Shown: positions 8,413 through 14,444 of the stretch, one piece after another | Layout of the letters: every line of letters begins with the position of its first letter | How positions within the stretch are numbered: position 1 is the stretch's first letter | NCBI GenBank assembly: GCA_913056285.1 | Contig: CAJXNE010000028.1 | Span: forward strand, 1-16,041 | DNA from: an uncultured Zetaproteobacteria bacterium | GTDB taxonomy: Bacteria; Pseudomonadota; Zetaproteobacteria; Mariprofundales; Mariprofundaceae | Length of the DNA: 16,041 bases | Reading direction: 5' to 3' | Made by a program: the position numbers and the translations under genes | The notes under the pieces: model-generated | The model's input: the letters and a program-made list of their open reading frames with translations, nothing else | The model's database searches: none | What the model was told of the DNA's origin: nothing

Positions 8413-9697
8413 ACACTTCCCCTTCAGCATACGCAATTCGGCCAGATTTCAAGGTGAGGGTCACTTGCCCTGTCATCTCCTTGCCATGCCATGGCGTATT
8501 TTTGCCTTTAGATACCAGCTTGTTGCGATCAACTGTCCATGTCGCATCCGGGTCAAACAGGGTGATATCTGCAACAGACCCGGCTGCGAGCGTGCCGCTA
8601 TCCAGCCCAAGCAATCGCGCCGGATTTGCTGTCATTTTAGCCAACAGATCAGACATGGATAATACGCCATCGCGTACCAGTTGTAATGACACCGGCAACA
8701 TCGTTTCCAGTCCGACGATACCAAAGGCTGCGCAGGACAGGCCGCAGCGTTTATCATCTTCATGATGCGGTGCGTGATCGGTGGCAATCACATCAATCGT
8801 CCCGTCCCGTAATCCCTCAATCACTGCCAGTCGATCGGCTTCGGTTCTGAGTGGTGGACTCATCTTGGCATCCACATTGAAACCCAGCACTTCTTCCTCG
8901 GTTAGGGCGAAGTGGTGCGGGGCGGCTTCCGTCGTGACTTTTAAACCTTCTGCTTGTGCAGCGCGCACCAGATCAACCGCACCTTTGGATGAAATATGGG
9001 CGACGTGATAACGGGCATCGATGCGGCGCGCCAGCATAATATCGCGGGCAATCATGGAATCCTCACCTTCCACCGGCATGCCGGTCACGCCGAGTTGTGT
9101 GGACACCCAGCCTTCATTGACGGCTCCACCCCTGGTTAAGTTCAGCTCTTCGGCATGCTGAATCACCATAAAACCAAAACTGGAAGCATATTCCAGCGCC
9201 TTGCGCATCACGCCTGCATGCCAGATCGGCATGCCGTCATCGGAAAAAGCGACACAGCCGGCACGCGAGAGTTCGCGCATTTCGGTCAGTTCCTTGCCAT
9301 CCAGGTTTTTCGTGACCGCGCCAATCGGATGGACATCGCATAAGCCGACCTGCTGCGCTCGCGCGATAATTTGCAAGGCTACGCCAGCATGATCAATATG
9401 CGGGCCGGTATTGGGCATGCAACACATGGACGTTACGCCACCGGCCACCGCCGCGCGGGAACCGGACTCGATATCCTCTTTCCATTCCTGTCCCGGCTCG
9501 CGCAAATGCACATGCATATCAATCAAGCCCGGACACACAATTTTCCCTGTTGCATCAATCATGGTTGCCGCTTCGCCGTCGAACGCGCCCATACCGCCAA
9601 TCCGCCCAGCTGTGATCCATAAATCACACACTTCATCCACCTGATTGGCCGGATCAATCACGCGACCGCCGCGAATGACCACATCCACCGCACTCAT
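8405..9697 (-). CDS. pyrC: Dihydroorotase, class I
   Basis: Interconverts N-carbamoyl-L-aspartate and dihydroorotate, the third step of UMP synthesis. The 430-residue length and motifs are those of class I amidohydrolase dihydroorotases (B. subtilis/Aquifex type), not the shorter E. coli type. Metal and substrate residues are all present: HVHLREPG (His 62, His 64, Arg 66), MPNT (Asn 96), FSDDGMP (Asp 153/154), IQHAEE (His 181), HVAHISSKGAVD (His 231/234) and ATDHAPHH (Asp 307, His 311). It is therefore expected to be active rather than one of the inactive PyrC-like homologues that accompany some PyrB proteins. It starts at an ATG sharing four bases with the pyrB stop, with GGGAG six bases upstream. 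In Aquifex this type forms a complex with PyrB; the same could apply here. Confidence 0.97.
   Translation of the reverse strand: MSAVDVVIRGGRVIDPANQVDEVCDLWITAGRIGGMGAFDGEAATMIDATGKIVCPGLIDMHVHLREPGQEWKEDIESGSRAAVAGGVTSMCCMPNTGPHIDHAGVALQIIARAQQVGLCDVHPIGAVTKNLDGKELTEMRELSRAGCVAFSDDGMPIWHAGVMRKALEYASSFGFMVIQHAEELNLTRGGAVNEGWVSTQLGVTGMPVEGEDSMIARDIMLARRIDARYHVAHISSKGAVDLVRAAQAEGLKVTTEAAPHHFALTEEEVLGFNVDAKMSPPLRTEADRLAVIEGLRDGTIDVIATDHAPHHEDDKRCGLSCAAFGIVGLETMLPVSLQLVRDGVLSMSDLLAKMTANPARLLGLDSGTLAAGSVADITLFDPDATWTVDRNKLVSKGKNTPWHGKEMTGQVTLTLKSGRIAYAEGEVCD
8418..8424 (-). promoter_or_regulatory. Ribosome-binding site that fixes the pyrK start
   Basis: The minus-strand sequence AAGGGGA lies inside the last codons of pyrC and ends five bases before GTG 8412. 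It gives that start better support than the upstream in-frame ATG (8430) or TTG (8436). Confidence 0.55.
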
Positions 9698-10686
9698 AAT
9701 AAACTCCCTTGCCCACGCATGGCTTCCATCACCATTTGTTTACTGCGGCCGGGCCTGCCCAGATGCTGCTGGCCTCCACATAAAGCGGTCAGCACGGCCA
9801 TGCGAATCGCCACGCCATGCTCGACCTGATCGAGAATAAGGGCGCGCGCCGAATCGGCCACATCGGTGGCGATTTCGACGCCGCGATTCATCGGGCCCGG
9901 ATGCATGACCAGACACCCTTCGGCGGCTGCATTTAAGCGCTTGCGGTTCAGGCCGTAGGCTTCGTGGTATTCACGAATAGACGGAAAACAGCAGTTGTCG
10001 GTCAAACGTTCGGTCTGCACGCGCAACATATACAGCACATCCGAGCCCGGAATGGCATCATCGAATTCATGGAATACTTCACAGCCAAAACGCTCCACCT
10101 CGGCAGGCAATAGCGTTTTGGGCGCCACCAGTCGAACCTGATACCCCATCAGTCTGGCTGCCAGCAGATGCGAGCGTGCCACGCGCGAATGGGCTATGTC
10201 GCCGACGATAGTAATCGTCTTGCCGATAAAACCGCCGGCGCAGCGCAAAGTCAGCAGGTCGGTAAGTATCTGGGTGGGATGTTCATGGCCGCCATCGCCC
10301 GCATTCACAATCGAGGTATGCCCCAGGTAATCCGCCAGAAATTCGCAGGCTCCTGATACGGAATGACGAAGCACCAGCACATGCGGTTGCATCGCGGCCA
10401 GTGTCTGGCCGGTATCGAGTAGTGATTCGCCTTTTTTGGTGGCGGACGTCGAGGCGGAAATATTGATGACGTCTGCAGATAAACGTTTTCCGGCCAGCTC
10501 AAAACTGGTACGCGTTCGGGTGGAGTTTTCGAAGAACAGATTGATAATGGTCTTGCCGCGCAACGTCGGCGCTTTTTTCAGCGGTCGATGATTGATGTCG
10601 ATAAATGATTCGCCGAGGTTAATCAGGTATTCGACCTGATCCGTATCCAGATCGGCAATGCCGAACAGATGATGTAAGGATTGCAT
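9694..10686 (-). CDS. pyrB: Aspartate carbamoyltransferase, catalytic chain
   Basis: Condenses carbamoyl phosphate and L-aspartate to N-carbamoyl-L-aspartate, the committed step of pyrimidine synthesis. It has 330 residues. The carbamoyl-phosphate site is intact: FFENSTRTRTSFELA (Ser 55 to Arg 59), Lys 84/85 in the 80s loop, and HPTQ (136-139). Aspartate-binding residues sit in LRVQTERL (Arg 222, Gln 224) and HPGPMNRGVEI. No regulatory chain gene pyrI is adjacent, so allosteric control like that of E. coli is not indicated. The ATG overlaps the pyrR stop by one base (TAATG), with AGGTGA just upstream as ribosome-binding site. It is followed directly by pyrC. Confidence 0.97.
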   Translation of the reverse strand: MQSLHHLFGIADLDTDQVEYLINLGESFIDINHRPLKKAPTLRGKTIINLFFENSTRTRTSFELAGKRLSADVINISASTSATKKGESLLDTGQTLAAMQPHVLVLRHSVSGACEFLADYLGHTSIVNAGDGGHEHPTQILTDLLTLRCAGGFIGKTITIVGDIAHSRVARSHLLAARLMGYQVRLVAPKTLLPAEVERFGCEVFHEFDDAIPGSDVLYMLRVQTERLTDNCCFPSIREYHEAYGLNRKRLNAAAEGCLVMHPGPMNRGVEIATDVADSARALILDQVEHGVAIRMAVLTALCGGQQHLGRPGRSKQMVMEAMRGQGSLL

Positions 10687-11192
10687 TATTTCACCTGCCT
10701 TTGTTCAATAGTCCATGTGTCGCCGATCTTCAAATCGACAGTACAGTTGGCTGGTGCAATATGTTCCAGCCCGGCACAATCGGCCCGAATCGGTAATTGC
10801 CGGCCACCGCGATCTACCAGCACGGCCAATCGAATCGAGGCGGGTCTTCCATAATCGAACAACTCATCCATGGCAGCGCGAATGGTTCGACCGGTATACA
10901 ATACATCATCAATCAGCCAGATATCCTTGCCGCTAACCTCGAAGGGTAATTCGCTGGGGCGTACTTCGGGGTTGGGGCCGATGGTATCGAGATCATCGCG
11001 GTAAAAGCTGATATCGAGATTACCCCTGCTGACGCTGGCCCCCCGCTGACCGAGCCGAAGTTCAATGGCATCGGCCACGCTGGCGCCGCCGCGCTGAATG
11101 CCGACCAGATATATTTCCGCACCCTGAATATTGTCGCTCATCGAATTGAGCGCTACCGCCACTGCGTTATGATCAAACAGAATCTCACTCAT
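10686..11192 (-). CDS. pyrR: PyrR bifunctional pyr regulator / uracil phosphoribosyltransferase
   Basis: A 168-residue PRTase-fold protein of the PyrR family. The PRPP loop is DDVLYTGRTIRAA (95-107), with GIQRGG (32-36 region) and the characteristic DRGGRQLPI (127-135). In Bacillus, PyrR binds pyr mRNA leaders in response to UMP and causes transcription attenuation; it also has uracil phosphoribosyltransferase activity. Adjacency to pyrB and pyrC supports the regulatory assignment over a simple salvage enzyme. I found no clear copy of the Bacillus PyrR RNA-binding consensus in the divergent region upstream of the block, and no gaps inside the block could hold an attenuator. How it regulates here is therefore open. 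Start ATG 11192 has GGAG eight bases upstream and overlaps the ruvX stop. Confidence 0.94.
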   Translation of the reverse strand: MSEILFDHNAVAVALNSMSDNIQGAEIYLVGIQRGGASVADAIELRLGQRGASVSRGNLDISFYRDDLDTIGPNPEVRPSELPFEVSGKDIWLIDDVLYTGRTIRAAMDELFDYGRPASIRLAVLVDRGGRQLPIRADCAGLEHIAPANCTVDLKIGDTWTIEQRQVK

Positions 11193-11707
11193 GATGTTAA
11201 CTCCGGATGTGCAGACAGGAAATCTTCAAGAATCACGGCGGCGGCGGTTTGGTCGAGCTTTGCTTTCACCTTCTTCTCGTTCAGGCCCTGTGCATAGAGG
11301 CGCTCTTTGGCTGTCCAGGTCGATAAACGTTCATCCTGAAAGGCGACCGGCAGTAAACAGGTTGATTTCAGCTCCCGCACAGCTGCCCGCGCATCCTTCG
11401 CCTGCACGCCTTCGCTGCCATCCATGTTTTTGGGAAGCCCGGCCACAATGCCTTTGGAACCGTATTCACGAATCAGCTTTTGTAATTGCTTCGGCCAGCC
11501 CTGATCGCGCCGATGCAGGCAGGCGATGCCACGGCAGGAGTATGCCATACGGTCACAGACCGCCACGCCAATGCGCTTCATGCCGATATCCAACGCGATC
11601 AGAGGTAGTTGCAAATTTTCCGGGATAGAATCATGGGTAGAACGGGGCGCAGTGGATGCGGTATCCGGCACCGTGAAGTCAGTGGTTGAGCAGAATGCGG
11701 TTGTCAT
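11189..11707 (-). CDS. ruvX: RuvX/YqgF family Holliday junction resolvase-like protein
   Basis: RNase H-like fold protein; in E. coli YqgF is essential and linked to pre-16S rRNA 5'-end processing, while the 'resolvase' name rests on structural similarity. The three acidic catalytic residues are visible: Asp 40 in ALDIGMKRIGVAV, Glu 126 in FQDERLST, and Asp 152 in LDQTAAAVIL. GIVAGLPKNMDGSEG is also typical. From ATG 11707 it has 172 residues, about 30 more than the family norm, because of a Ser/Thr-rich N-terminal stretch. A TTG at 11614, just before QLPLIALDIG, would give 141 residues. The long form overlaps the upstream oxidoreductase gene by 29 bases. The stop codon shares bases with the pyrR start. 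Confidence 0.93.
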   Translation of the reverse strand: MTTAFCSTTDFTVPDTASTAPRSTHDSIPENLQLPLIALDIGMKRIGVAVCDRMAYSCRGIACLHRRDQGWPKQLQKLIREYGSKGIVAGLPKNMDGSEGVQAKDARAAVRELKSTCLLPVAFQDERLSTWTAKERLYAQGLNEKKVKAKLDQTAAAVILEDFLSAHPELTS

Positions 11708-12395
11708 TAAATCCGAGATTCTGCAAGGTTTTCGTGCAAGCGTCCACCATGGAGCTCATGCCTGCCAGACAAGCCACCGCATGCGCGCCATCCAATTTGT
11801 CGGACTCAAGCGCATGCTGGACATAACCAATCGGGCCATCCCAGTCCTCGTGCCCTATTTCCAGCGACACAGACACTTCGATATCATACTTCGCCCATTC
11901 ATCGAGTTCATCGGTCAGTAACTGATGTAATTCGGTGAGAAAGCCAGCATAAATAATGACCCTGCCGTAATCCTCACGGTGGCGAACGATGTTCAGGCAC
12001 ACGCTGTGCAATGGCGCGATACCGGTGCCGACGCCGATCAGATACACATCATCGCCTTTAAATCGGGTCAAATCAAAACCTTTGCCCATCGGCCCATCCA
12101 CTTCCAGTATTGCGCCCACATCGACATGACACAAATAGGATGACAACGGGCCGGCATCCTTAATGAAAAATTCGTAAACTTGCGGATTTTCCGGTGTGGA
12201 TGCGATGGCAAAATAGCCGGGTGCAGGATCATCCAGCCCTGGCAATCCAATCATGACAAACTGACCGGGTATAAATGAAGCCAGCGTTGTATTGATCGGC
12301 TCCAGGGTCAATTTCACCACAGTATCGCGGCAATCAGGCGCAGTCATACGGATATTTTCTTTGACCCGCATACGATATGTAGAAGAGTGTTGCAC
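11679..12395 (-). CDS. FNR-like FAD/NAD(P)-binding oxidoreductase
   Basis: A 238-residue ferredoxin-NADP reductase-fold protein. The N-terminal flavin-binding barrel contains FIPGQFVMIGLPG and GYFAIASTPENP, where most relatives have R-x-Y-S; the arginine is missing. VDGPMGKGFDL follows. The nucleotide domain has VYLIGVGTGIAPLHSV and a late AVACLAGMSSMVDAC, and the chain ends in a short aromatic-less tail (RILLNH). There is no C-terminal cysteine cluster, so no [2Fe-2S] site like that of PyrK. Relatives serve as reductase modules for hydrogenases, oxygenases and flavin reductases; the partner cannot be inferred. It begins with GTG 12395, supported by GGAGG ten bases upstream. It is the first recognised gene of the pyr block and overlaps ruvX by 29 bases. 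Confidence 0.85.
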   Translation of the reverse strand: MQHSSTYRMRVKENIRMTAPDCRDTVVKLTLEPINTTLASFIPGQFVMIGLPGLDDPAPGYFAIASTPENPQVYEFFIKDAGPLSSYLCHVDVGAILEVDGPMGKGFDLTRFKGDDVYLIGVGTGIAPLHSVCLNIVRHREDYGRVIIYAGFLTELHQLLTDELDEWAKYDIEVSVSLEIGHEDWDGPIGYVQHALESDKLDGAHAVACLAGMSSMVDACTKTLQNLGFNDNRILLNH

Positions 12396-12465
12396 TAGAA
12401 ATCGACCTCCAACTGATTATCGAAATGTTTCTCATATAAAGGTGACAATTCAGATTGGCCTGGAT

Positions 12466-12479
12466 TTGTTCGGGAACAA
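12466..12479. promoter_or_regulatory. 14-bp palindrome, candidate operator
   Basis: TTGTTC-GG-GAACAA is a perfect inverted repeat in the 203-base divergent region between the oxidoreductase/pyr block and prmA. GGCC occurs on both sides. Its position fits a dimeric repressor site acting on one or both transcripts, or the loop of an RNA hairpin. No specific regulator can be named. Confidence 0.35.
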
Positions 12480-12555
12480 GGCCAACACGCGCAGTGAGCT
12501 TTTGCACTCGAGCATGTTTGACGCGGGTATCGGGCAAATCAAGGGTGAGCTGAGT

Positions 12556-12564
12556 TGTTACAAT
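12556..12564 (+). promoter_or_regulatory. Candidate extended -10 promoter of prmA
   Basis: TGTTACAAT matches the extended -10 pattern TGn-TATAAT with one mismatch in the hexamer. The base 17 upstream gives no convincing -35, which extended -10 promoters can tolerate. Transcription would start near 12571, leaving a leader of about 28 bases before the prmA ATG. Confidence 0.4.
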
Positions 12565-12598
12565 AAAGAAGCTGTATTGCATAGAAGGAGCGAGCAAC

Positions 12599-13480
12599 AT
12601 GCAAGCATCAAAACATGAATCGCGCTGTCTGGAATTGAGAATTCCGGCAGATGACATGACAGAATCGGAATTTGCGATGCTGATTGGCAGCCTTAATGCC
12701 ATTGGTTCAGCCGAAGAGACGCATGCAGATACCGCCTTCACCGAGCGCGTTGCATGGTTTGATATCAGTGACCACGGAAAGGAGTTGCGTTCAGCAATCA
12801 GCACGGCCCCCTTGTTACAAGGCATTGCTCCGGATCACATCAAGCTCAATACGCTGGCACAACAGGACTGGGAAACTGCATGGCAAAAGGACTGGCAGGC
12901 GAGCCCTGTCGGCCAAAGCCTGTGGGTGAGGCCTTCGTTTTGCGCCGCCCCGACTGACGGACGCATTGATATCGTGCTCGATCCCGGTATGGCGTTTGGC
13001 ACCGGTACGCACCCGACCACACAGCTGTGCCTGAAAGCCATCGAACGCGTGTGCGCAGAAAAACCGCCCGCTACCCTGCTCGATATGGGTGCAGGTTCGG
13101 GCCTGCTGGCGATTGCCGCATTAAAATTGGGTGCAGGATCGGCGCTGGCGATAGATATGGAACAGGATTCGGTGGATGCGTGCAGAGCGAATGCCGACAT
13201 CAACGGCGTCACGCTTCAGATACAGCTGGACGACACGCCGCCATCGCAATCATTCGACCTGGTCGTCGCCAATATTCTGGCCGCGCCGTTGGTCTGGATG
13301 GCAAAAGAACTGGCTGCCTGCGTATCCGGGCATCTGATTTTATCTGGCCTGTTGGCCGAACAGGTGGATGATGTCGCGGCAGCATATATTGCCGAAGGAC
13401 TCATCGAAATGCGTCGCGACACACAGGGCGAATGGGCATCGGTAGAACTGATTCATGCGATTGATTCGCAAAAGGAGTAA
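12599..13480 (+). CDS. prmA: Ribosomal protein L11 methyltransferase
   Basis: Uses S-adenosylmethionine to methylate ribosomal protein L11 in the cytoplasm. It has 293 residues, the usual PrmA length. An N-terminal L11-recognition domain is followed by the linker with DWETAWQKDWQ (90-100), the signature DPGMAFGTGTHPTT (128-141), the SAM-binding glycine loop LDMGAGSGLLAIAA (161-174), the acidic end of strand 2 (AIDMEQD) and the motif IV-like VANILA (223-228). The start ATG has AAGGAG eight bases upstream, a strong ribosome-binding site. It is first in a two-gene unit with djlA, three bases separating stop and start. Confidence 0.97.
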   Translation: MQASKHESRCLELRIPADDMTESEFAMLIGSLNAIGSAEETHADTAFTERVAWFDISDHGKELRSAISTAPLLQGIAPDHIKLNTLAQQDWETAWQKDWQASPVGQSLWVRPSFCAAPTDGRIDIVLDPGMAFGTGTHPTTQLCLKAIERVCAEKPPATLLDMGAGSGLLAIAALKLGAGSALAIDMEQDSVDACRANADINGVTLQIQLDDTPPSQSFDLVVANILAAPLVWMAKELAACVSGHLILSGLLAEQVDDVAAAYIAEGLIEMRRDTQGEWASVELIHAIDSQKE

Positions 13481-13483
13481 CAC

Positions 13484-14227
13484 ATGTCTTGGAAAAGCGT
13501 AGGAGTCGGTGCCGGAATAGGCGCGTTGTTCGGTGGACCAGTCGGGGCGTTAATCGGCGCCGGCCTTGGTTCGTGGTTCTCATCGGGCAAGAATAAACTT
13601 ATGGCGCGCGTTGAAGCGCAGCAGTTATTCGTGTTTACCGCATTATTCGGCATGCTGGCCAAAATCGCCAAAGCGGATGGTGTTGTCTCCGATGAAGAGG
13701 CCAGGGTAATCAAGGCGTTTATGAATCAGATCGGTCTGGATGAGAAGGCGAAGCAGATGGCCGGTGAGATTTTCTCAAGAGCCAAGGACGATGATCATTC
13801 CGTCTATGATTACGCCTCCCAGTTTGGCGAGGTGTACGCCGGTAATAAGGACATGCGGGTGATCGCATATCGTATCCTATTTGAAGTGGCCGCCAGCGAT
13901 GGTGAATTGCATCCGGAAGAAGATAAAATCCTGCACGATATCATTGCGCCGCTTGGTCTGGATGCATCCATGTATAACCTGTTTGCGGAAGAGCTTTTCG
14001 GCAAGGTCCAGGCCTTGAACGAGCATTACGAACTGCTCGACTGTACGCCGGATTCATCGGATGCTGATATTAAACGCGCCTATCGCAAAAAATGCATTGA
14101 ATATCACCCCGATAAAATCATGTCCAAGGGGTTGCCAGAATCGTTTGTAACATTCGCCGATGAGCAGATGAAAATGATCACCCATGCCTATGATCAAATC
14201 AAAAAAACCAGGCCGGGGCTGATATAG
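13484..14227 (+). CDS. djlA: DjlA-like membrane-anchored J-domain co-chaperone
   Basis: A 247-residue type III DnaJ protein. The N-terminus is a Gly-rich hydrophobic segment (about 5-32; GIGALFGGPVGALIGAGLGS) likely to insert in the inner membrane. A TerB-like helical domain with acidic pairs (ADGVVSDEEA near 64-73, SDGELHPEED near 138-147) comes next. The C-terminal J-domain (about 182-243) has the HPD motif at 208-210, which stimulates DnaK ATPase in this family. The J-domain stretch IEYHPDKIMSKGLPES closely follows E. coli DjlA, but the Gln/Gly-rich linker before the J-domain is absent, making the protein shorter. GGAG six bases upstream of the ATG overlaps the prmA stop, indicating co-transcription. 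Confidence 0.9.
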   Translation: MSWKSVGVGAGIGALFGGPVGALIGAGLGSWFSSGKNKLMARVEAQQLFVFTALFGMLAKIAKADGVVSDEEARVIKAFMNQIGLDEKAKQMAGEIFSRAKDDDHSVYDYASQFGEVYAGNKDMRVIAYRILFEVAASDGELHPEEDKILHDIIAPLGLDASMYNLFAEELFGKVQALNEHYELLDCTPDSSDADIKRAYRKKCIEYHPDKIMSKGLPESFVTFADEQMKMITHAYDQIKKTRPGLI

Positions 14228-14230
14228 TAA

Positions 14231-14386
14231 TGATCACCTCGTAAAAAGTCCGTCCATGGTCTTTTTACTTCACGGAAAGCGAAAAGTGCGATTTTCACTT
14301 TCCTTACAAATCAACAACTTGCGTTGCAAGCCATTGATTTGCGCGCCCGTCCATGGGCGCTCTGATGACTTCTTACGAAGTCATCA
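14231..14386. repeat. 156-bp dispersed palindromic element (copy 1), MITE-like
   Basis: This non-coding element fills most of the gap between djlA and gltX. It contains five successive inverted repeats: GTAAAAAG/CTTTTTAC (14241-14248, 14261-14268); GGAAAGCGAAAA/TTTTCACTTTCC with one mismatch (14274-14303); CAAATCAA/TTGATTTG (14307-14341) enclosing CTTGC/GCAAG; GCGCCC/GGGCGC (14343-14360); and TGATGACTTC/GAAGTCATCA (14363-14386). The outermost 18 bases form imperfect inverted repeats (15 of 18 matching). The decamer CCGTCCATGG occurs in two of its loops. The first 81 bases recur at 15961-16041 with five mismatches. It encodes nothing recognisable. The A-tract/T-tract hairpin could also serve as a weak bidirectional terminator between the convergent genes. 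Confidence 0.8.
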
Positions 14387-14416
14387 GCAATGGCTGCATA
14401 AAAGGCTCACAGGCGC

Positions 14417-14443
14417 TTCTGATCAAGGTGGTTCAGATCAGAA
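14417..14443 (-). terminator. Hairpin immediately downstream of gltX
   Basis: TTCTGATC and GATCAGAA form a perfect 8-bp stem with an 11-base loop, beginning one base after the gltX stop codon. The stem is AT-rich and a short U-run (TTTT) follows only about 13 bases later in the gltX direction. It is therefore a candidate 3'-end or mRNA-stability hairpin rather than a textbook terminator. Confidence 0.4.
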
Positions 14444-14444
14444 A

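Larger units (their letters stand above)
12395..12582 (-). pseudogene. Possible small frameshifted gene upstream of the oxidoreductase
   Basis: On the minus strand, ATG 12582 opens a frame (MQYSFFIVTTQLTLDLPDT, then RVQKLTARVGLVPEQIQANL). Around 12433-12440 the sequence CTTTATATGAG contains a TA repeat; removing one TA pair lets the frame continue as YEKHFDNQLEVDF and stop at TAG. That TAG overlaps the oxidoreductase GTG start by one base, and the oxidoreductase ribosome-binding site lies in its last codons, exactly as at a normal operon junction. As it stands the frame is broken. It has no ribosome-binding site of its own, covers the likely prmA promoter on the other strand, and resembles no family I know. 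It could be a decayed gene, a base-calling error, or chance. Confidence 0.3.

Noticed and set aside
12416..12421. GATAAT on the minus strand as -10 box of the oxidoreductase gene
   Set aside because: Transcription would begin within the ribosome-binding site, and no -35 lies at proper distance.
12396..12598. PyrR-binding RNA element upstream of the pyr block
   Set aside because: The nearest partial match to the remembered consensus (AAATCCAGGCC on the minus strand) agrees only over its first half and lacks the GAGG portion and an evident terminator/antiterminator pair.
12334..12825. 163-codon minus-strand frame across the prmA 5' end and the divergent region
   Set aside because: Its N-terminal half is antisense to conserved prmA sequence and its C-terminal end is antisense-frame to the oxidoreductase. 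Only the short central part is discussed as a possible broken gene.
14231..14386. Interpretation of the hairpin cluster as a CRISPR array or tRNA gene
   Set aside because: There are no regularly spaced identical repeats with unique spacers, and no cloverleaf or T-loop consensus; the modules differ in sequence.
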